In this document: piece by piece, positions 25,275 through 34,418 of the stretch | Layout of the letters: each line of letters starts with the position of its first letter | Position numbering within the stretch: the stretch's first letter is position 1 | Assembly: GCA_040905045.1 (NCBI GenBank) | Contig: JBBDSH010000071.1 | Location: 34,777-98,776, forward strand | Source of the DNA: JBBDSH01 sp040905045 | GTDB taxonomy: Bacteria; Pseudomonadota; Gammaproteobacteria; Eutrophobiales; Eutrophobiaceae | Length of the DNA: 64,000 nucleotides | Direction of reading: 5' to 3' | Translations under genes and position numbers: made by a program | The notes under the pieces: generated by a model | Told to the model about the DNA's origin: nothing | Seen by the model: only the letters and a program-made list of their open reading frames with translations | The model's database searches: none

Positions 25275-27002
25275 TCAGGCCAGTTCCCGGTCCGTGGCCA
25301 GATGCATCTCGTTCTGGCCCTTGCCGGCGGCGATCATGGGATAGACGTTTTCGGTCTGATCGGTAATAAAGTCCATCAACACAAGGCGGTCTTTCATGGC
25401 CAGCGCCTCCTTGATGGCGCCTTCCACATCCCCCGACTTGTCTATCTGAACACCGACGTGGCCGAAGCTTTCCGCCAGCTTGACAAAATCCGGCAGCGCT
25501 TCCATGTAGGAATGGGAATAGCGCTTCTCATAGAAGAATTCCTGCCACTGGCGCACCATGCCCATGTAACGATTATTCAGCATAACCACCTTGACCGGCA
25601 GGTCGTACTGCAGGCAGGTGGACAATTCCTGAATGCACATGACCAGCGAAGCCTCGCCGGTGATGCAGGCAACTGTCTCCTCCGGAAACGCGGCCTTGAC
25701 GCCCATGGCCGCCGGCAGGCCGAAGCCCATGGTGCCCAGACCGCCGGAGTTAATCCAGCGCCGCGGCTTGTCGAAATGATAATACTGGGCCGCCCACATC
25801 TGATGCTGGCCGACATCCGAGGTCACATAGGCATCACCGCCGGTCAGTTCGTAGAGTTTCTCGATCACATACTGCGGCTTGATGATCTTCGACTTGCGGT
25901 CATAGCCCAGGCAGTCAATGCCCTGCCATTCGCGGATCTGTTCCCACCAGGTCTCCAGCGCCGCGGCGTCGGGTTTTTCCTTGCGTGCCTTTAATTGCTC
26001 GATCAAATCGGCAAGAACATGCCTGACGTCGCCGACGATGGGGATGTCCACGCGCACGTTCTTGGAGATGGAAGACGGATCCACGTCGATATGCACGATC
26101 CTGGCGTAGGGACAGAACTTCTGCAGATCGCCGGTAACACGATCATCGAAACGCGCGCCGATGGCGACAAGCACATCACAGTGATGCATGGCCATGTTGG
26201 CCTCGTAGGTGCCGTGCATGCCCAGCATGCCGACAAATTGTTTGTCCGTGGCCGGATAGGCGCCCAGTCCCATGAGAGTATTGGTGATGGGGTAACCCAG
26301 CATGCGGGTCATGTCGGTCAGTTCCTCATGGGCATTGCCGAGGATGACGCCGCCGCCGCTATAGATCATCGGCCGTTTGGCGGACAGTATCAGTTGGGCC
26401 GCGCGCTTGATCTGGCCCGGGTGGCCCTTGACCACCGGCCGGTAGGAACGCATCTCCACTTGCTCCGGGTATTCGTATTCACAGACATCGGCGGTGACAT
26501 CCTTGGGGATGTCCACCAGCACCGGGCCTGGGCGGCCGCTCATGGCGACATAGAAGGCCTTCTTGATGGTGCTCGCCAGGTCGCGCACATCCTTGACCAG
26601 GAAATTATGCTTGACGCAGGGCCGCGAGATGCCGATGGCGTCCACTTCCTGGAAGGCGTCATTGCCGATCAGGTGCGTGGCCACCTGGCCGCTGAAGACA
26701 ACCAGGGGAATGGAGTCCATGTAGGCGGTGGCGATGCCGGTAATGGCATTGGTAACGCCGGGTCCGGAAGTCACCAGGACGCAGCCGGGTTTGCCCGTGG
26801 CCCGGGCATAACCGTCGGCGGCATGGGTCGCGCCCTGCTCGTGGCGGACCAGGATATGCTGAACCTTGTCCTGCTTGAACAATTCGTCGTAAATGTGCAG
26901 GACTGCGCCGCCGGGATAGCCGAAAAGGTGTTTCACCCCCTCGTCTTGCAACGACCGGACAAATATCTCCGCACCACGCAGTTTTTCTCTGGATTGACCC
27001 AC
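25275..27002 (-). CDS. ilvB: Acetolactate synthase large (catalytic) subunit
   Basis: 575-aa ThDP/FAD enzyme starting branched-chain amino acid synthesis. GTG start (27002) preceded by AGGCGG. The catalytic Glu is in VRHEQGATHAADGYARA, the FAD region in the middle domain, and the ThDP motif GEASLVMCIQELSTCLQYDLPVKVVMLNN near residue 450 is interrupted by ORF-typical variation (GEA instead of the common GDG). First gene of the ilvB-ilvN-ilvC cluster. The 357-bp divergent region with proS holds a GTTGTGC/GCACAAC palindrome and element C. Confidence 0.95.
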   Translation of the reverse strand: MGQSREKLRGAEIFVRSLQDEGVKHLFGYPGGAVLHIYDELFKQDKVQHILVRHEQGATHAADGYARATGKPGCVLVTSGPGVTNAITGIATAYMDSIPLVVFSGQVATHLIGNDAFQEVDAIGISRPCVKHNFLVKDVRDLASTIKKAFYVAMSGRPGPVLVDIPKDVTADVCEYEYPEQVEMRSYRPVVKGHPGQIKRAAQLILSAKRPMIYSGGGVILGNAHEELTDMTRMLGYPITNTLMGLGAYPATDKQFVGMLGMHGTYEANMAMHHCDVLVAIGARFDDRVTGDLQKFCPYARIVHIDVDPSSISKNVRVDIPIVGDVRHVLADLIEQLKARKEKPDAAALETWWEQIREWQGIDCLGYDRKSKIIKPQYVIEKLYELTGGDAYVTSDVGQHQMWAAQYYHFDKPRRWINSGGLGTMGFGLPAAMGVKAAFPEETVACITGEASLVMCIQELSTCLQYDLPVKVVMLNNRYMGMVRQWQEFFYEKRYSHSYMEALPDFVKLAESFGHVGVQIDKSGDVEGAIKEALAMKDRLVLMDFITDQTENVYPMIAAGKGQNEMHLATDRELA

Positions 27003-27069
27003 CCGTGATTCCGCCTGTTAATGTCTGACTAAACCTCGGGAAAGTACTGATTTTCCTGACTCAGGTCAA

Positions 27070-27086
27070 GTTGTGCTTTGCACAAC
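27070..27086. promoter_or_regulatory. Short palindrome upstream of ilvB, possible operator
   Basis: GTTGTGC-TTT-GCACAAC is a perfect 7-bp inverted repeat with a 3-base spacer, 68 bp upstream of the ilvB GTG. Size and symmetry suit a dimeric regulator or a small leader-RNA hairpin. No leader peptide rich in Ile, Val or Leu codons was evident. Confidence 0.35.
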
Positions 27087-27106
27087 GAGTCCGACTTCGC
27101 TCTTCC

Positions 27107-27125
27107 AGAACCTGTCTCAAGATTC
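27107..27125 (+). repeat. AGAACCTGTCTCA half-site upstream of ilvB
   Basis: AGAACCTGTCTCAAGATTC, nearly identical to the copy directly before rluD (57536-57554) and to one half of the palindrome before leuA (21415-21448). It lies between the small palindrome and element C. Confidence 0.55.
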
Positions 27126-27137
27126 TCGACCAGTTTA

Positions 27138-27250
27138 AAGCCGGTTTCCGCCAGGGCTGTGACAGACCGTGTGCCGCAGGGATAGCGGCACTCGAGCGTA
27201 CAAGGACGTATTTACAGCGTGTCTGTCACAGCCCTGGCGGAAACCGGCCT
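27138..27250. repeat. Variable-arm palindromic element C
   Basis: Arms 27138-27166 (AAGCCGGTTTCCGCCAGG...) and 27222-27250 are reverse complements at 28 of 29 positions. The uninterrupted core is CCGTGTGCCGC, AGGGAT, AGCGGCACTCGAGCGTACA, then GTATTTACAGCGTG. It lies between divergent ilvB and proS, so it is not a terminator for either gene. Confidence 0.88.
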
Positions 27251-27359
27251 GGATACGATTTCGGAGCACGACTTCAGGTATCCGGCCCGGATTTTCCACA
27301 CTCGGCGGCATCATGGGTTAACATACGCGCCTTTCAATCCTTAACCGAAAACAACACCC

Positions 27360-29072
27360 ATGCGCACATCCAATCTGCTCCTGGCCACGCTGCGGGAAGC
27401 GCCCGCCGACGCCGAAATCGTCAGTCACCAGCTCATGATCCGGGCCGGTATGATCCGCCGGCTGGCGGCGGGGATCTATACCTGGCTGCCGCTGGGCCTG
27501 CGCGTTGTGCGCAGGATAGAAAATATCATTCGCGAGGAAATGGATCGCACCGGTGCCCAGGAGGTCCTCATGTCCGGCGTACAGCCGGCCGAGTTATGGC
27601 AGGAATCCGGCCGCTGGGAGGAGTACGGCCCGGAACTGCTGCGCCTGAAGGACCGGCACGAGCGGGATTTCTGTCTCGGTCCCACTCATGAGGAGATCAT
27701 CACCGATCTGGTAAGGCATGAGGTCCGCAGTTACAAACAACTGCCCGCCAGCTTTTATCAAATCCAGACCAAGTTCCGGGACGAGATCCGGCCGCGTTTC
27801 GGCATCATGCGGGCGCGGGAATTCATCATGAAGGACGCCTATTCCTTCCATCTGACGGAGGATTCCCTGCAGGAGACCTATGAGCGGATGTACGCCGCCT
27901 ACAGCCGCATCTTCGACCGTCTGGGTCTGAATTATCGTGCCGTCGAGGCGGATACCGGCGCCATGGGCGGGCAGGCTTCCCATGAATTTCACGTCCTGGC
28001 CGAATCGGGCGAGGACGCCATCGCCTTCAGTGACGCAAGCGATTACGCCGCCAATGTGGAACTGGCTCCCGCCGCCCCTCCGGCCGTCGACCGTCCCGCC
28101 CCGAAAGAGGACATGCGGCAAGTGGATACACCCGGCGCGCGGACCATTGCCGACCTGGTCAATGATTACGGCCTGCCCGTGGAAAAAACCGTCAAGACCC
28201 TCATCGTCCACGGCAAGGACGGCGGCCTGGTAGCCCTGCTGGTGCGCGGCGATCACGAACTCAATGCCGTCAAGGCGGCCGGGCAGCCGGAAGTGGCGAC
28301 ACCGCTTCAGTTCGTCGGCGAAACCGAGATCCGGGCCGCCGTCGGTGCCGGACCCGGCTCACTGGGACCGGTGAATCTGCCCATTCCCTGCCTCATCGAC
28401 CAGGCCGTGGCTGTGATGGGGGATTTCGGCGCCGGCGCCAACGTGGACGACAAGCATTACTTCGGCATCAACTGGGAACGGGATGTACCGCTACCGCGGG
28501 TAGCGGATCTGCGCAACGTTCTGGAAGGCGAACACAGCCCGGATGGCAAGGGCCACCTGGTTATCCGCCGCGGTATCGAGGTGGGACACATCTTTCAGTT
28601 GGGCACCAAGTACAGCGAATCCATGAAGGCCACCTGCCTGGATGAAAACGGCAATGCCGTAACCCTGACCATGGGCTGTTACGGTATCGGCGTCACGCGC
28701 ATCGCCGCCGCCGCCATTGAGCAGAATCACGACGAACGCGGCATTACCTGGCCGCAGGCCATCGCCCCGTTTCAGCTGGCCCTGACCCCCATCAATATGC
28801 ATAAATCACAGCGCCTGCAGCGGGCGGTGGAGGAGCTTTATGAGCAATTTATCAAGGCCGGCATCGATGTGCTGCTGGACGACCGGCGTGAGCGACCGGG
28901 GGTCATGTTTGCGGATACGGAATTGATCGGCATCCCGCACCGGCTGGTGTTCAGTGAAAAGGGCCTCGATGCGAGCACTCTGGAATACAAGGGACGAAGT
29001 GACAGTGACAGCAGGGACATTCCCCTCACAGAGGCCGTCGTTTTCATAAAAGAACTACTCCATGATGAATAA
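27360..29072 (+). CDS. proS: Prolyl-tRNA synthetase (bacterial type with editing domain)
   Basis: 570-aa class II synthetase. Motif 1 and 2 regions are MIRAGMIRRLAAGIYTWLPLG and FRDEIRPRFGIMRAREFIMKD. The INS editing domain (about 225-395) and motif 3 GCYGIGVTRIAAAAIEQ follow, then the anticodon-binding domain. The length is that of the E. coli-type ProS. Divergent from ilvB. Confidence 0.97.
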   Translation: MRTSNLLLATLREAPADAEIVSHQLMIRAGMIRRLAAGIYTWLPLGLRVVRRIENIIREEMDRTGAQEVLMSGVQPAELWQESGRWEEYGPELLRLKDRHERDFCLGPTHEEIITDLVRHEVRSYKQLPASFYQIQTKFRDEIRPRFGIMRAREFIMKDAYSFHLTEDSLQETYERMYAAYSRIFDRLGLNYRAVEADTGAMGGQASHEFHVLAESGEDAIAFSDASDYAANVELAPAAPPAVDRPAPKEDMRQVDTPGARTIADLVNDYGLPVEKTVKTLIVHGKDGGLVALLVRGDHELNAVKAAGQPEVATPLQFVGETEIRAAVGAGPGSLGPVNLPIPCLIDQAVAVMGDFGAGANVDDKHYFGINWERDVPLPRVADLRNVLEGEHSPDGKGHLVIRRGIEVGHIFQLGTKYSESMKATCLDENGNAVTLTMGCYGIGVTRIAAAAIEQNHDERGITWPQAIAPFQLALTPINMHKSQRLQRAVEELYEQFIKAGIDVLLDDRRERPGVMFADTELIGIPHRLVFSEKGLDASTLEYKGRSDSDSRDIPLTEAVVFIKELLHDE

Positions 29073-29091
29073 AGATAGTTAATAGATTGAT

Positions 29092-29161
29092 CTCGCAAAG
29101 GCGCAAAGACGCCAAGATCTTTTTTCTTTGCGTATCTTAGCGGCCTTAGCGGCTTTGCGAG
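29092..29161. repeat. CGCAAAG inverted repeat after proS
   Basis: CTCGCAAAGGCGCAAAGACG (from 29092) faces CTTTGCGTATCTTAGCGG...CTTTGCGAG (29126-29161) across a short T-rich loop. It fills the 96-bp gap between convergent proS and acyP and could terminate both. Similar CGCAAAG words are dispersed in many bacterial genomes (from memory). Confidence 0.75.
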
Positions 29162-29168
29162 AATCTAT

Positions 29169-29450
29169 CTACCTGATTTCAAAACCATTGAACTCCTCCA
29201 ACGGCACTTCCTGCCAGTCCAGCTTCAGGACCTTCGCCAGCGTCGGTCCTCGCTGCAGCCAGTTGCGGAACTCTTCCAGAACCGCCTCGTCGCCCGTCAC
29301 CACGCCCTCGACGTCGCCGTCCGGGCGATTGCGCACCCAGCCGCTGAGACCGTGCAGATCCGCCTGTTGTTTGGTTGCCATACGAAATGACACACCCTGC
29401 ACGCGCCCGCTGACCTGAAAGGAGAATGTTCGCTGCATAATGTTGCTCAC
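29169..29450 (-). CDS. acyP: Acylphosphatase
   Basis: 93-aa small enzyme hydrolysing acyl phosphates. Active-site Arg is in SGRVQGVSFR and Asn in SGWVRNRPDGDVE. A start four codons downstream (MQRTFSF) is equally possible. Convergent with proS. Confidence 0.93.
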   Translation of the reverse strand: MSNIMQRTFSFQVSGRVQGVSFRMATKQQADLHGLSGWVRNRPDGDVEGVVTGDEAVLEEFRNWLQRGPTLAKVLKLDWQEVPLEEFNGFEIR

Positions 29451-29764
29451 CCGCCCGTTTGTCGTCGTTTAAAGACAGACCGGCCGTTCCGCATCGGGAT
29501 TTTCGGAACGATCACTCTGAATGTAATCTGAATTACGCCACGAAACCGGTTTTTATAAATATAATAGGTTGTTTTATAGTGCCTTTTATTGTTACCGGAT
29601 TCCCGCCGCAGACGATCCAGCCCGGCAATCATCCGTTTTTGCCCATTGCATCACAGATTTTATCGATAAAAACCAGTGCCTTGGAACAGGAATTGCAACT
29701 TCTTCCGCATTAACGCCATGGATGATGTTCAAAATTCGAAATAATAACCAAGGTATCCATTGCC
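29451..29764. other. 314-bp divergent intergenic region
   Basis: Lies between acyP (minus) and the PilZ-like gene (plus). AT-rich in 29535-29600 (TTTTATAAATATAATAGG), so promoters for both genes are plausible. I see no repeat element, RNA gene or convincing ORF. Confidence 0.6.
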
Positions 29765-31366
29765 ATGACGGAAAACAAACAAGACCTGCCCCTGAGAAAA
29801 ACGCGGGCCGGGCAGAAGATGGAAACCCGGCCGCTCCATGTGGAGGAATGGCTGGATTCCCTGCCCTACATCGATTTCAACAAAACCAGCCGTATCCTGG
29901 AAGAAGCGACCCGGGCCACCAATCTGGAAGCACTAAAACCGGACGTGCGCCTGGAGCTGGTGGAACTCTACAGCCGGCCCTACCTGTACTATGTGGATTC
30001 CCAGATCCGTACCGGTGCCCAGCATACCCTGCATTCCATTGAAACCATGCAGGCGCAGATTGACGTGCTTAAACGTATTGCCGTCAATCTGGCCTATGCC
30101 GCCAGACTCGCCACGGAAGAAGCGTTGAAACAGAAATCACTCTGGCGCAAATCCAGGCCGCCGCTGCAGGCCATGCTCTTTAACATGAACTATCTCTCCC
30201 ATGCACTTGTATTCAGTTTCCAGGAATACACACCGGCGCCGAAGAACGTCTGGAAAGAACTTCATTTCATCTATGACTTCGCCGCCGATCTGGCCCAGGA
30301 AAATGCCAGCCTGGCCCTGCCCGCCGGAGACACGCGACACAAAAGCATGTCAATTTCCCAGGCCTACAAGCGTATATTGCTTGCCACGCTGGCGGATCCC
30401 TACCACCTGCCCTTCGGGGCCATCTGGGAGATCCATGAACAACTGTTTTCCTGGACGGATCTCACCAGCATCCGGCCTTTTTCCAGGGTCCCGGATCCCG
30501 CCGGTCATTTTGTCATCAATCCGGACAGTGACAAGCCGCCCATTCCCTGCAACAAGTTCAATCAGGATAAAGGCAAGGAGCGTTATCTCCTGCTGGATGC
30601 AACGGCCCTGACACGCCTTGTGCATGACAGGCTCGCGGCCTGGAGCGGTAAACCGCCCGGCGATCTGTCTTCACTGTCACCCTATTACGCGGAGTTGATC
30701 CTCAAACACCTGTCCCGTGCCTGGCACCTGCCTCCCAAACGGCTGTTACCGCGCCACCAGAGCAGCGGCAGCGTGAGTATCGCTTACGGCGTTAATGCGG
30801 CCCACTTCTTCTTCAATAACGAACAGGGTTTTCGTCCACCGGTCAGGGCGGAATCGGAGGAGATCATCGCTGGAGAGCCGGTTTACGATGAAGACCAGGA
30901 CATCACGCCCGACCATAATCACAAGGTCGACACATGGGCACTGGTTGACCAGGGAACGGGCGGGATAGCCCTTGGCAGAGAAGACAAGCCGGCCATCTCC
31001 ATTCGCGTGGGGGAACTGGTCGCCATCATGCCCGCACGGGATCGTTCAACCTGGTCCGCCGGCATTATCCGCTGGTTGATGGCACAGCGGGACGGCACGC
31101 ACAAGATCGGCCTGGAGATTCTGTCCGATTCCGTGCAGCCCGCTGCCATCCGCGCCGGCAGCGGCAGCGAACTGGACCGGCGTTACCGCCAGTGCCTGCT
31201 TGTCATGGACGAATCAAACAAACAACCGGCATCGGTGATCGTGGCCAAGGGCCTGTATATCAGACAGCGGGAAATGGAAATCGTGGCCGCCGGCAAACAC
31301 CGGCATATCCATGCCGGAGAGTTGATAGAAGCCAGCGTGGCCTTCGAGCATTTTATTCCGGAATAG
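29765..31366 (+). CDS. Hypothetical protein with C-terminal PilZ-like domain
   Basis: 533-aa soluble protein that I do not recognise as a named family. Residues 1-380 are helical and include ETRPLHVEEWLDSLPYIDFN near the N-terminus. Residues about 390-480 resemble a PilZ barrel: WALVDQGTGGIALGRED, VRVGELVAIMP, then WSAGIIRWLMAQRD and KIGLEILSD. The usual c-di-GMP signature (RxxxR and D/NxSxxG) is degenerate (DQGTGG), so binding is uncertain. Two c-di-GMP enzymes are encoded 18-20 kb away. The stop overlaps the convergent YihY gene by 14 bp. Confidence 0.55.
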   Translation: MTENKQDLPLRKTRAGQKMETRPLHVEEWLDSLPYIDFNKTSRILEEATRATNLEALKPDVRLELVELYSRPYLYYVDSQIRTGAQHTLHSIETMQAQIDVLKRIAVNLAYAARLATEEALKQKSLWRKSRPPLQAMLFNMNYLSHALVFSFQEYTPAPKNVWKELHFIYDFAADLAQENASLALPAGDTRHKSMSISQAYKRILLATLADPYHLPFGAIWEIHEQLFSWTDLTSIRPFSRVPDPAGHFVINPDSDKPPIPCNKFNQDKGKERYLLLDATALTRLVHDRLAAWSGKPPGDLSSLSPYYAELILKHLSRAWHLPPKRLLPRHQSSGSVSIAYGVNAAHFFFNNEQGFRPPVRAESEEIIAGEPVYDEDQDITPDHNHKVDTWALVDQGTGGIALGREDKPAISIRVGELVAIMPARDRSTWSAGIIRWLMAQRDGTHKIGLEILSDSVQPAAIRAGSGSELDRRYRQCLLVMDESNKQPASVIVAKGLYIRQREMEIVAAGKHRHIHAGELIEASVAFEHFIPE

Positions 31367-32624
31367 AAACCTTGTTTTCCAGAACCTGGCTGAGAGGAAC
31401 GGAGAGTGTGTGTTTGAGGTTTTCCTTATATTCGGCCAACAGGGTGTAAAGGGATGCCAGCTTGTCGTCCGTTGACCCGCCCGCTTCCTGATACGGTAAC
31501 GGTAATTGTTTCGGTACTATTCGATGCAGATCCAGAACGGTAACGTCGTCCATGTCCCTGGATAACAGCCAGTCACCATTACTGTTTTTCTGAACCCAGT
31601 CGGCGGCGTGCAGGCATTCCATGATGTCATTCAGTCGATGCTGGGGTATTCGCATGCCCTGTTTAACCATATCAGGGAATCCGATGGCCCGACCCTGCTT
31701 TTGCGCCTCCCACAACAGGGCGATGACACGATAGGCATCCTCGAATCCCCAGTCTCCCTCCTGCCGCCCGGTCTTTTCGACAACGAACCTGAAGGAGGAC
31801 AGACAAAAAGTAATATGCGCACCGAGCAGCAAAACAACCCAGGATGTGTAGATCCAGATCAGGAAGATTGGGATCACCGCCAGTGCGCCGTAAATAGTCT
31901 CATGAGTGGGGACGGTCCTGACATAGATGCCGAAAGCGTACTTTGCCAGTTCGAACAGTACCGCAGCAACGATTCCTCCGGCGAGGGCGTGCCGCCGGAG
32001 TACGAAACAGTTGGGGACAAGAATGTACATCAAGGTAAAGGCGGCTGTCGTGGTCATAAACGGAAACCAGGACAGCATTACCTGTTGCAAGCCCTGAACG
32101 CCGGCCACATCGCTGAATAAAGGCAACGACAACAGATAGGAAGAAGTCAGCAGCCCAACACCCAGAAGCAGGGGGCCCAGAGTGATTATCGCCCAGTACA
32201 CCAGAAAACGGGCGACGGCACTGCGACGCGCACGAACATGCCAAATGGTATTGAAGGCGTTATCGATAGTGCTCATGAGCATAAGCGCTATGACCAGCAG
32301 TACCGTCAGACCGGTTACTGTCAGCTGGGAAGCCTTGCTGGAAAACGTTTGCAGATATTCCTGGATGGTGTCGCCGAATGTAGGGACAAAGTTACTGAAG
32401 ATGAACGTCTGAACTGTCTCTCCGACCTTCTCGAACAGCGGCAGTCCCTGGAGAAACGCCAAGGCGACGGTAACCAGCGGAACCAGCGACAACAGGGTTG
32501 CATAGGCCAGCGAGGACGCGATCTGCATGCCCCGCTGTTCGTAGAATTGGCGAAAAAAATAACGGGTGAAGTAGAATAGCCACTCACATTGCCGTTTTAT
32601 CCATTTCAGGTAGCGGTTATTCAT
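31353..32624 (-). CDS. YihY/BrkB family membrane protein
   Basis: 423-aa inner-membrane protein of the YihY family, once annotated as ribonuclease BN; true function unknown. The start at 32624 (MNNRYLKWIKRQCEW) is chosen because it gives the family N-terminus. Six TM segments lie in residues 35-285, with SLAYATLLSLVPLVTVALAF and the FELAKYAFGIYV motif. A winged-helix-like cytoplasmic C-terminal part (about 300-423) is typical of the longer subfamily. Both this gene and its convergent neighbour end in codons for IPE because the overlap contains a palindrome TTCCGGAA. Confidence 0.9.
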   Translation of the reverse strand: MNNRYLKWIKRQCEWLFYFTRYFFRQFYEQRGMQIASSLAYATLLSLVPLVTVALAFLQGLPLFEKVGETVQTFIFSNFVPTFGDTIQEYLQTFSSKASQLTVTGLTVLLVIALMLMSTIDNAFNTIWHVRARRSAVARFLVYWAIITLGPLLLGVGLLTSSYLLSLPLFSDVAGVQGLQQVMLSWFPFMTTTAAFTLMYILVPNCFVLRRHALAGGIVAAVLFELAKYAFGIYVRTVPTHETIYGALAVIPIFLIWIYTSWVVLLLGAHITFCLSSFRFVVEKTGRQEGDWGFEDAYRVIALLWEAQKQGRAIGFPDMVKQGMRIPQHRLNDIMECLHAADWVQKNSNGDWLLSRDMDDVTVLDLHRIVPKQLPLPYQEAGGSTDDKLASLYTLLAEYKENLKHTLSVPLSQVLENKVSIPE

Positions 32625-32693
32625 AGAAACAGGTCCCGGGATATTGAGATGATTCCGGCAAGAATAGCACTTGGTGAGCACAGGAGGTAAGAC

Positions 32694-33041
32694 ATGAGTA
32701 TCACGATTTACCACAACCCCCGCTGTTCCAAGTCGCGGCAAGCACTGGCGCTGCTGCAGGAACGGGGCTTCGAGCCCGAAATCATCGAGTACCTGAAAAC
32801 GCCGCCCGACAAGGCGACCCTGAAAACAATCCTGTCGCTTCTTGATCTTGAACCTCGGCAACTGATGAGACGCAAGGAAGCCGTCTACAAGGAACTGGCA
32901 CTGGATGACGACAGTCTCGGCAATGATGACCTGATCGAAGCCATGATTGATAATCCCGTCCTAATCGAACGGCCGATTGTCCTTGCCAACGGCAGGGCGG
33001 CCATCGGCCGGCCGCCGGAAAACGTTCTGGAGATCCTGTAA
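32694..33041 (+). CDS. yfgD: ArsC/YfgD family glutaredoxin-type reductase
   Basis: 115-aa protein with the active-site IYHNPRCSKSRQAL and the conserved C-terminal block LIERPIVLANGRAAIGRPPE. It is closer in length and motif to E. coli YfgD than to the longer arsenate reductase ArsC, and YfgD also neighbours hda in E. coli. Arsenate reduction is possible but not assured. The stop overlaps the wrbA ATG by one base. Confidence 0.9.
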   Translation: MSITIYHNPRCSKSRQALALLQERGFEPEIIEYLKTPPDKATLKTILSLLDLEPRQLMRRKEAVYKELALDDDSLGNDDLIEAMIDNPVLIERPIVLANGRAAIGRPPENVLEIL

Positions 33042-33640
33042 TGCCGGAGATACTGGTGCTTTACTACAGCCGTCACGGCAACGTGGCGGCTATGGCTCAT
33101 CATGTCGCGCGGGGCGTGGAATCCGGCGGCACCTGCAGCGCCCGCCTGCGCACCGTACCGCCGGTATCACCGGACACCAAAGCCGGCATAAGCGACATCC
33201 CCGAATCGGGGCCGCCCTACGCCACGGTCGACGATCTGAAGGAATGCATCGGCCTGGCCCTGGGCAGCCCCACACGCTTCGGCAACATGGCCGCACCCAT
33301 GAAGTATTTTCTCGACGGTACGGCGGCATTGTGGGCTTCCGGCAGTCTTATCGGCAAACCCGCTGCTGTCTTCACATCCACGGCCAGCATGCACGGCGGC
33401 CAGGAATCGACGCTGTTGTCCATGATGCTGCCGCTGCTGCATCACGGCATGCTGATTCTGGGGCTGCCGTATTCGGAACCGGCACTGGCCGCCACCCGCA
33501 GCGGTGGCACCCCTTACGGCGCCAGCCATGTAGCCGGCCCGCAAAGCGATACCCCGTTGACGGAAGAGGAAAAGAAACTCTGCCAGGCCCTTGGCCGACG
33601 CCTGGCGGAAACCGCCGTCGCGCTTGCCCGTGAGGAGTAA
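33041..33640 (+). CDS. wrbA: NAD(P)H:quinone oxidoreductase, WrbA type
   Basis: 199-aa flavodoxin-like FMN enzyme. FMN phosphate loop LYYSRHGNVAAMAHHVARG, then SPTRFGNMAAPMKYFLD and FTSTASMHGGQESTLLSMM are WrbA signatures. The C-terminal residues EE and TAA stop are formed at the edge of a heptad repeat. Coupled to yfgD. Confidence 0.94.
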   Translation: MPEILVLYYSRHGNVAAMAHHVARGVESGGTCSARLRTVPPVSPDTKAGISDIPESGPPYATVDDLKECIGLALGSPTRFGNMAAPMKYFLDGTAALWASGSLIGKPAAVFTSTASMHGGQESTLLSMMLPLLHHGMLILGLPYSEPALAATRSGGTPYGASHVAGPQSDTPLTEEEKKLCQALGRRLAETAVALAREE

Positions 33641-33722
33641 GGCGTGAGGTGTGAGGAGTATTATCAGGGCTTAAAATCTGAATGCTCTATTACACCTGAC
33701 CCCTCACTCCTCACCCCTCACT
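33630..33722. repeat. GGAGTRA heptad repeat between wrbA and hda
   Basis: GTGAGGAGTAAGGCGTGAGG (33630-33659) and the inverted CCCCTCACTCCTCACC (33693-33722) enclose an AT-rich loop. The stop codons of both convergent genes are inside the arms. It could act as a bidirectional terminator, though the T-run is missing. Confidence 0.8.
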
Positions 33723-34418
33723 TTCCAGGAATTCACGGACAAAAGGGACGGTGATTTTCTTCTTCGCGGCAAGGCTGGCCTGATCGAGACGTTCCAGGAG
33801 TTGAAACAGACTGTGCATATCCCGCGGAACGCGGCGGACGATGTAGGCGATGACTTCGTCGCTCAAATCAATACCGCGCAAACTCGCGCGTTGTTTCAGC
33901 GCCGCCACACGTTCCTCTTCATCCAGCGGCTGCAGATGAAAAATGATCGCCGATTGCAGCCGCGATTGCAGATCCGGCAGTATCACAGGCAGCCCCTTCG
34001 GACTCATGGCCGCGGTCAGGATCAATGATCGATCATTGTCCCTTATGCGGTTGAAAAGATTGAATAACGCCCGTTCCCAGCCGTCATCGCCGGCCACCTC
34101 CTCGAGATCGTCGATACAGACCAGATCCAGTTGCTCCAGTCCTTCCAGCAGTTCCGGCGCCAGGTTTTCCCGCTGCCCGAGGGGAATATAGGCACCGCGG
34201 CCGCCGTCCGCGGCAACACGGGTGCACAGGGCCTGCAGTAAATGACTCTTGCCGGTGCCGCGTTCTCCCCACAGATAGGTTACGGTCGGCCTGCCTGCAG
34301 TGACGAATTCATCCAGGTGCTCCAGCACATGCCGGTTTTCGCCCGGCCGGTAATGTTTCAGCTCATGGTGATCAAAATGCTGGAAGGACAGCGGGATCTG
34401 GACTGCGCTTTTTTCCAT
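33711..34418 (-). CDS. hda: DnaA regulatory inactivator Hda
   Basis: 235-aa AAA+ protein that with the beta clamp promotes DnaA-ATP hydrolysis and prevents re-initiation. The N-terminal clamp-binding motif is QIPLSF. Walker A is GERGTGKSHLL, Walker B LVCIDDLEEV, and the Arg finger region FNRIRDNDRSLILTA. Its ATG overlaps the PerM stop (TAATG). The C-terminal EG and stop are repeat-encoded. Confidence 0.94.
   Translation of the reverse strand: MEKSAVQIPLSFQHFDHHELKHYRPGENRHVLEHLDEFVTAGRPTVTYLWGERGTGKSHLLQALCTRVAADGGRGAYIPLGQRENLAPELLEGLEQLDLVCIDDLEEVAGDDGWERALFNLFNRIRDNDRSLILTAAMSPKGLPVILPDLQSRLQSAIIFHLQPLDEEERVAALKQRASLRGIDLSDEVIAYIVRRVPRDMHSLFQLLERLDQASLAAKKKITVPFVREFLESEG

Noticed and set aside
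25995..27008. 337-codon plus-strand frame opposite ilvB
   Set aside because: Antisense shadow of a clearly identified gene; His/Gly/Asp-rich translation without motifs.
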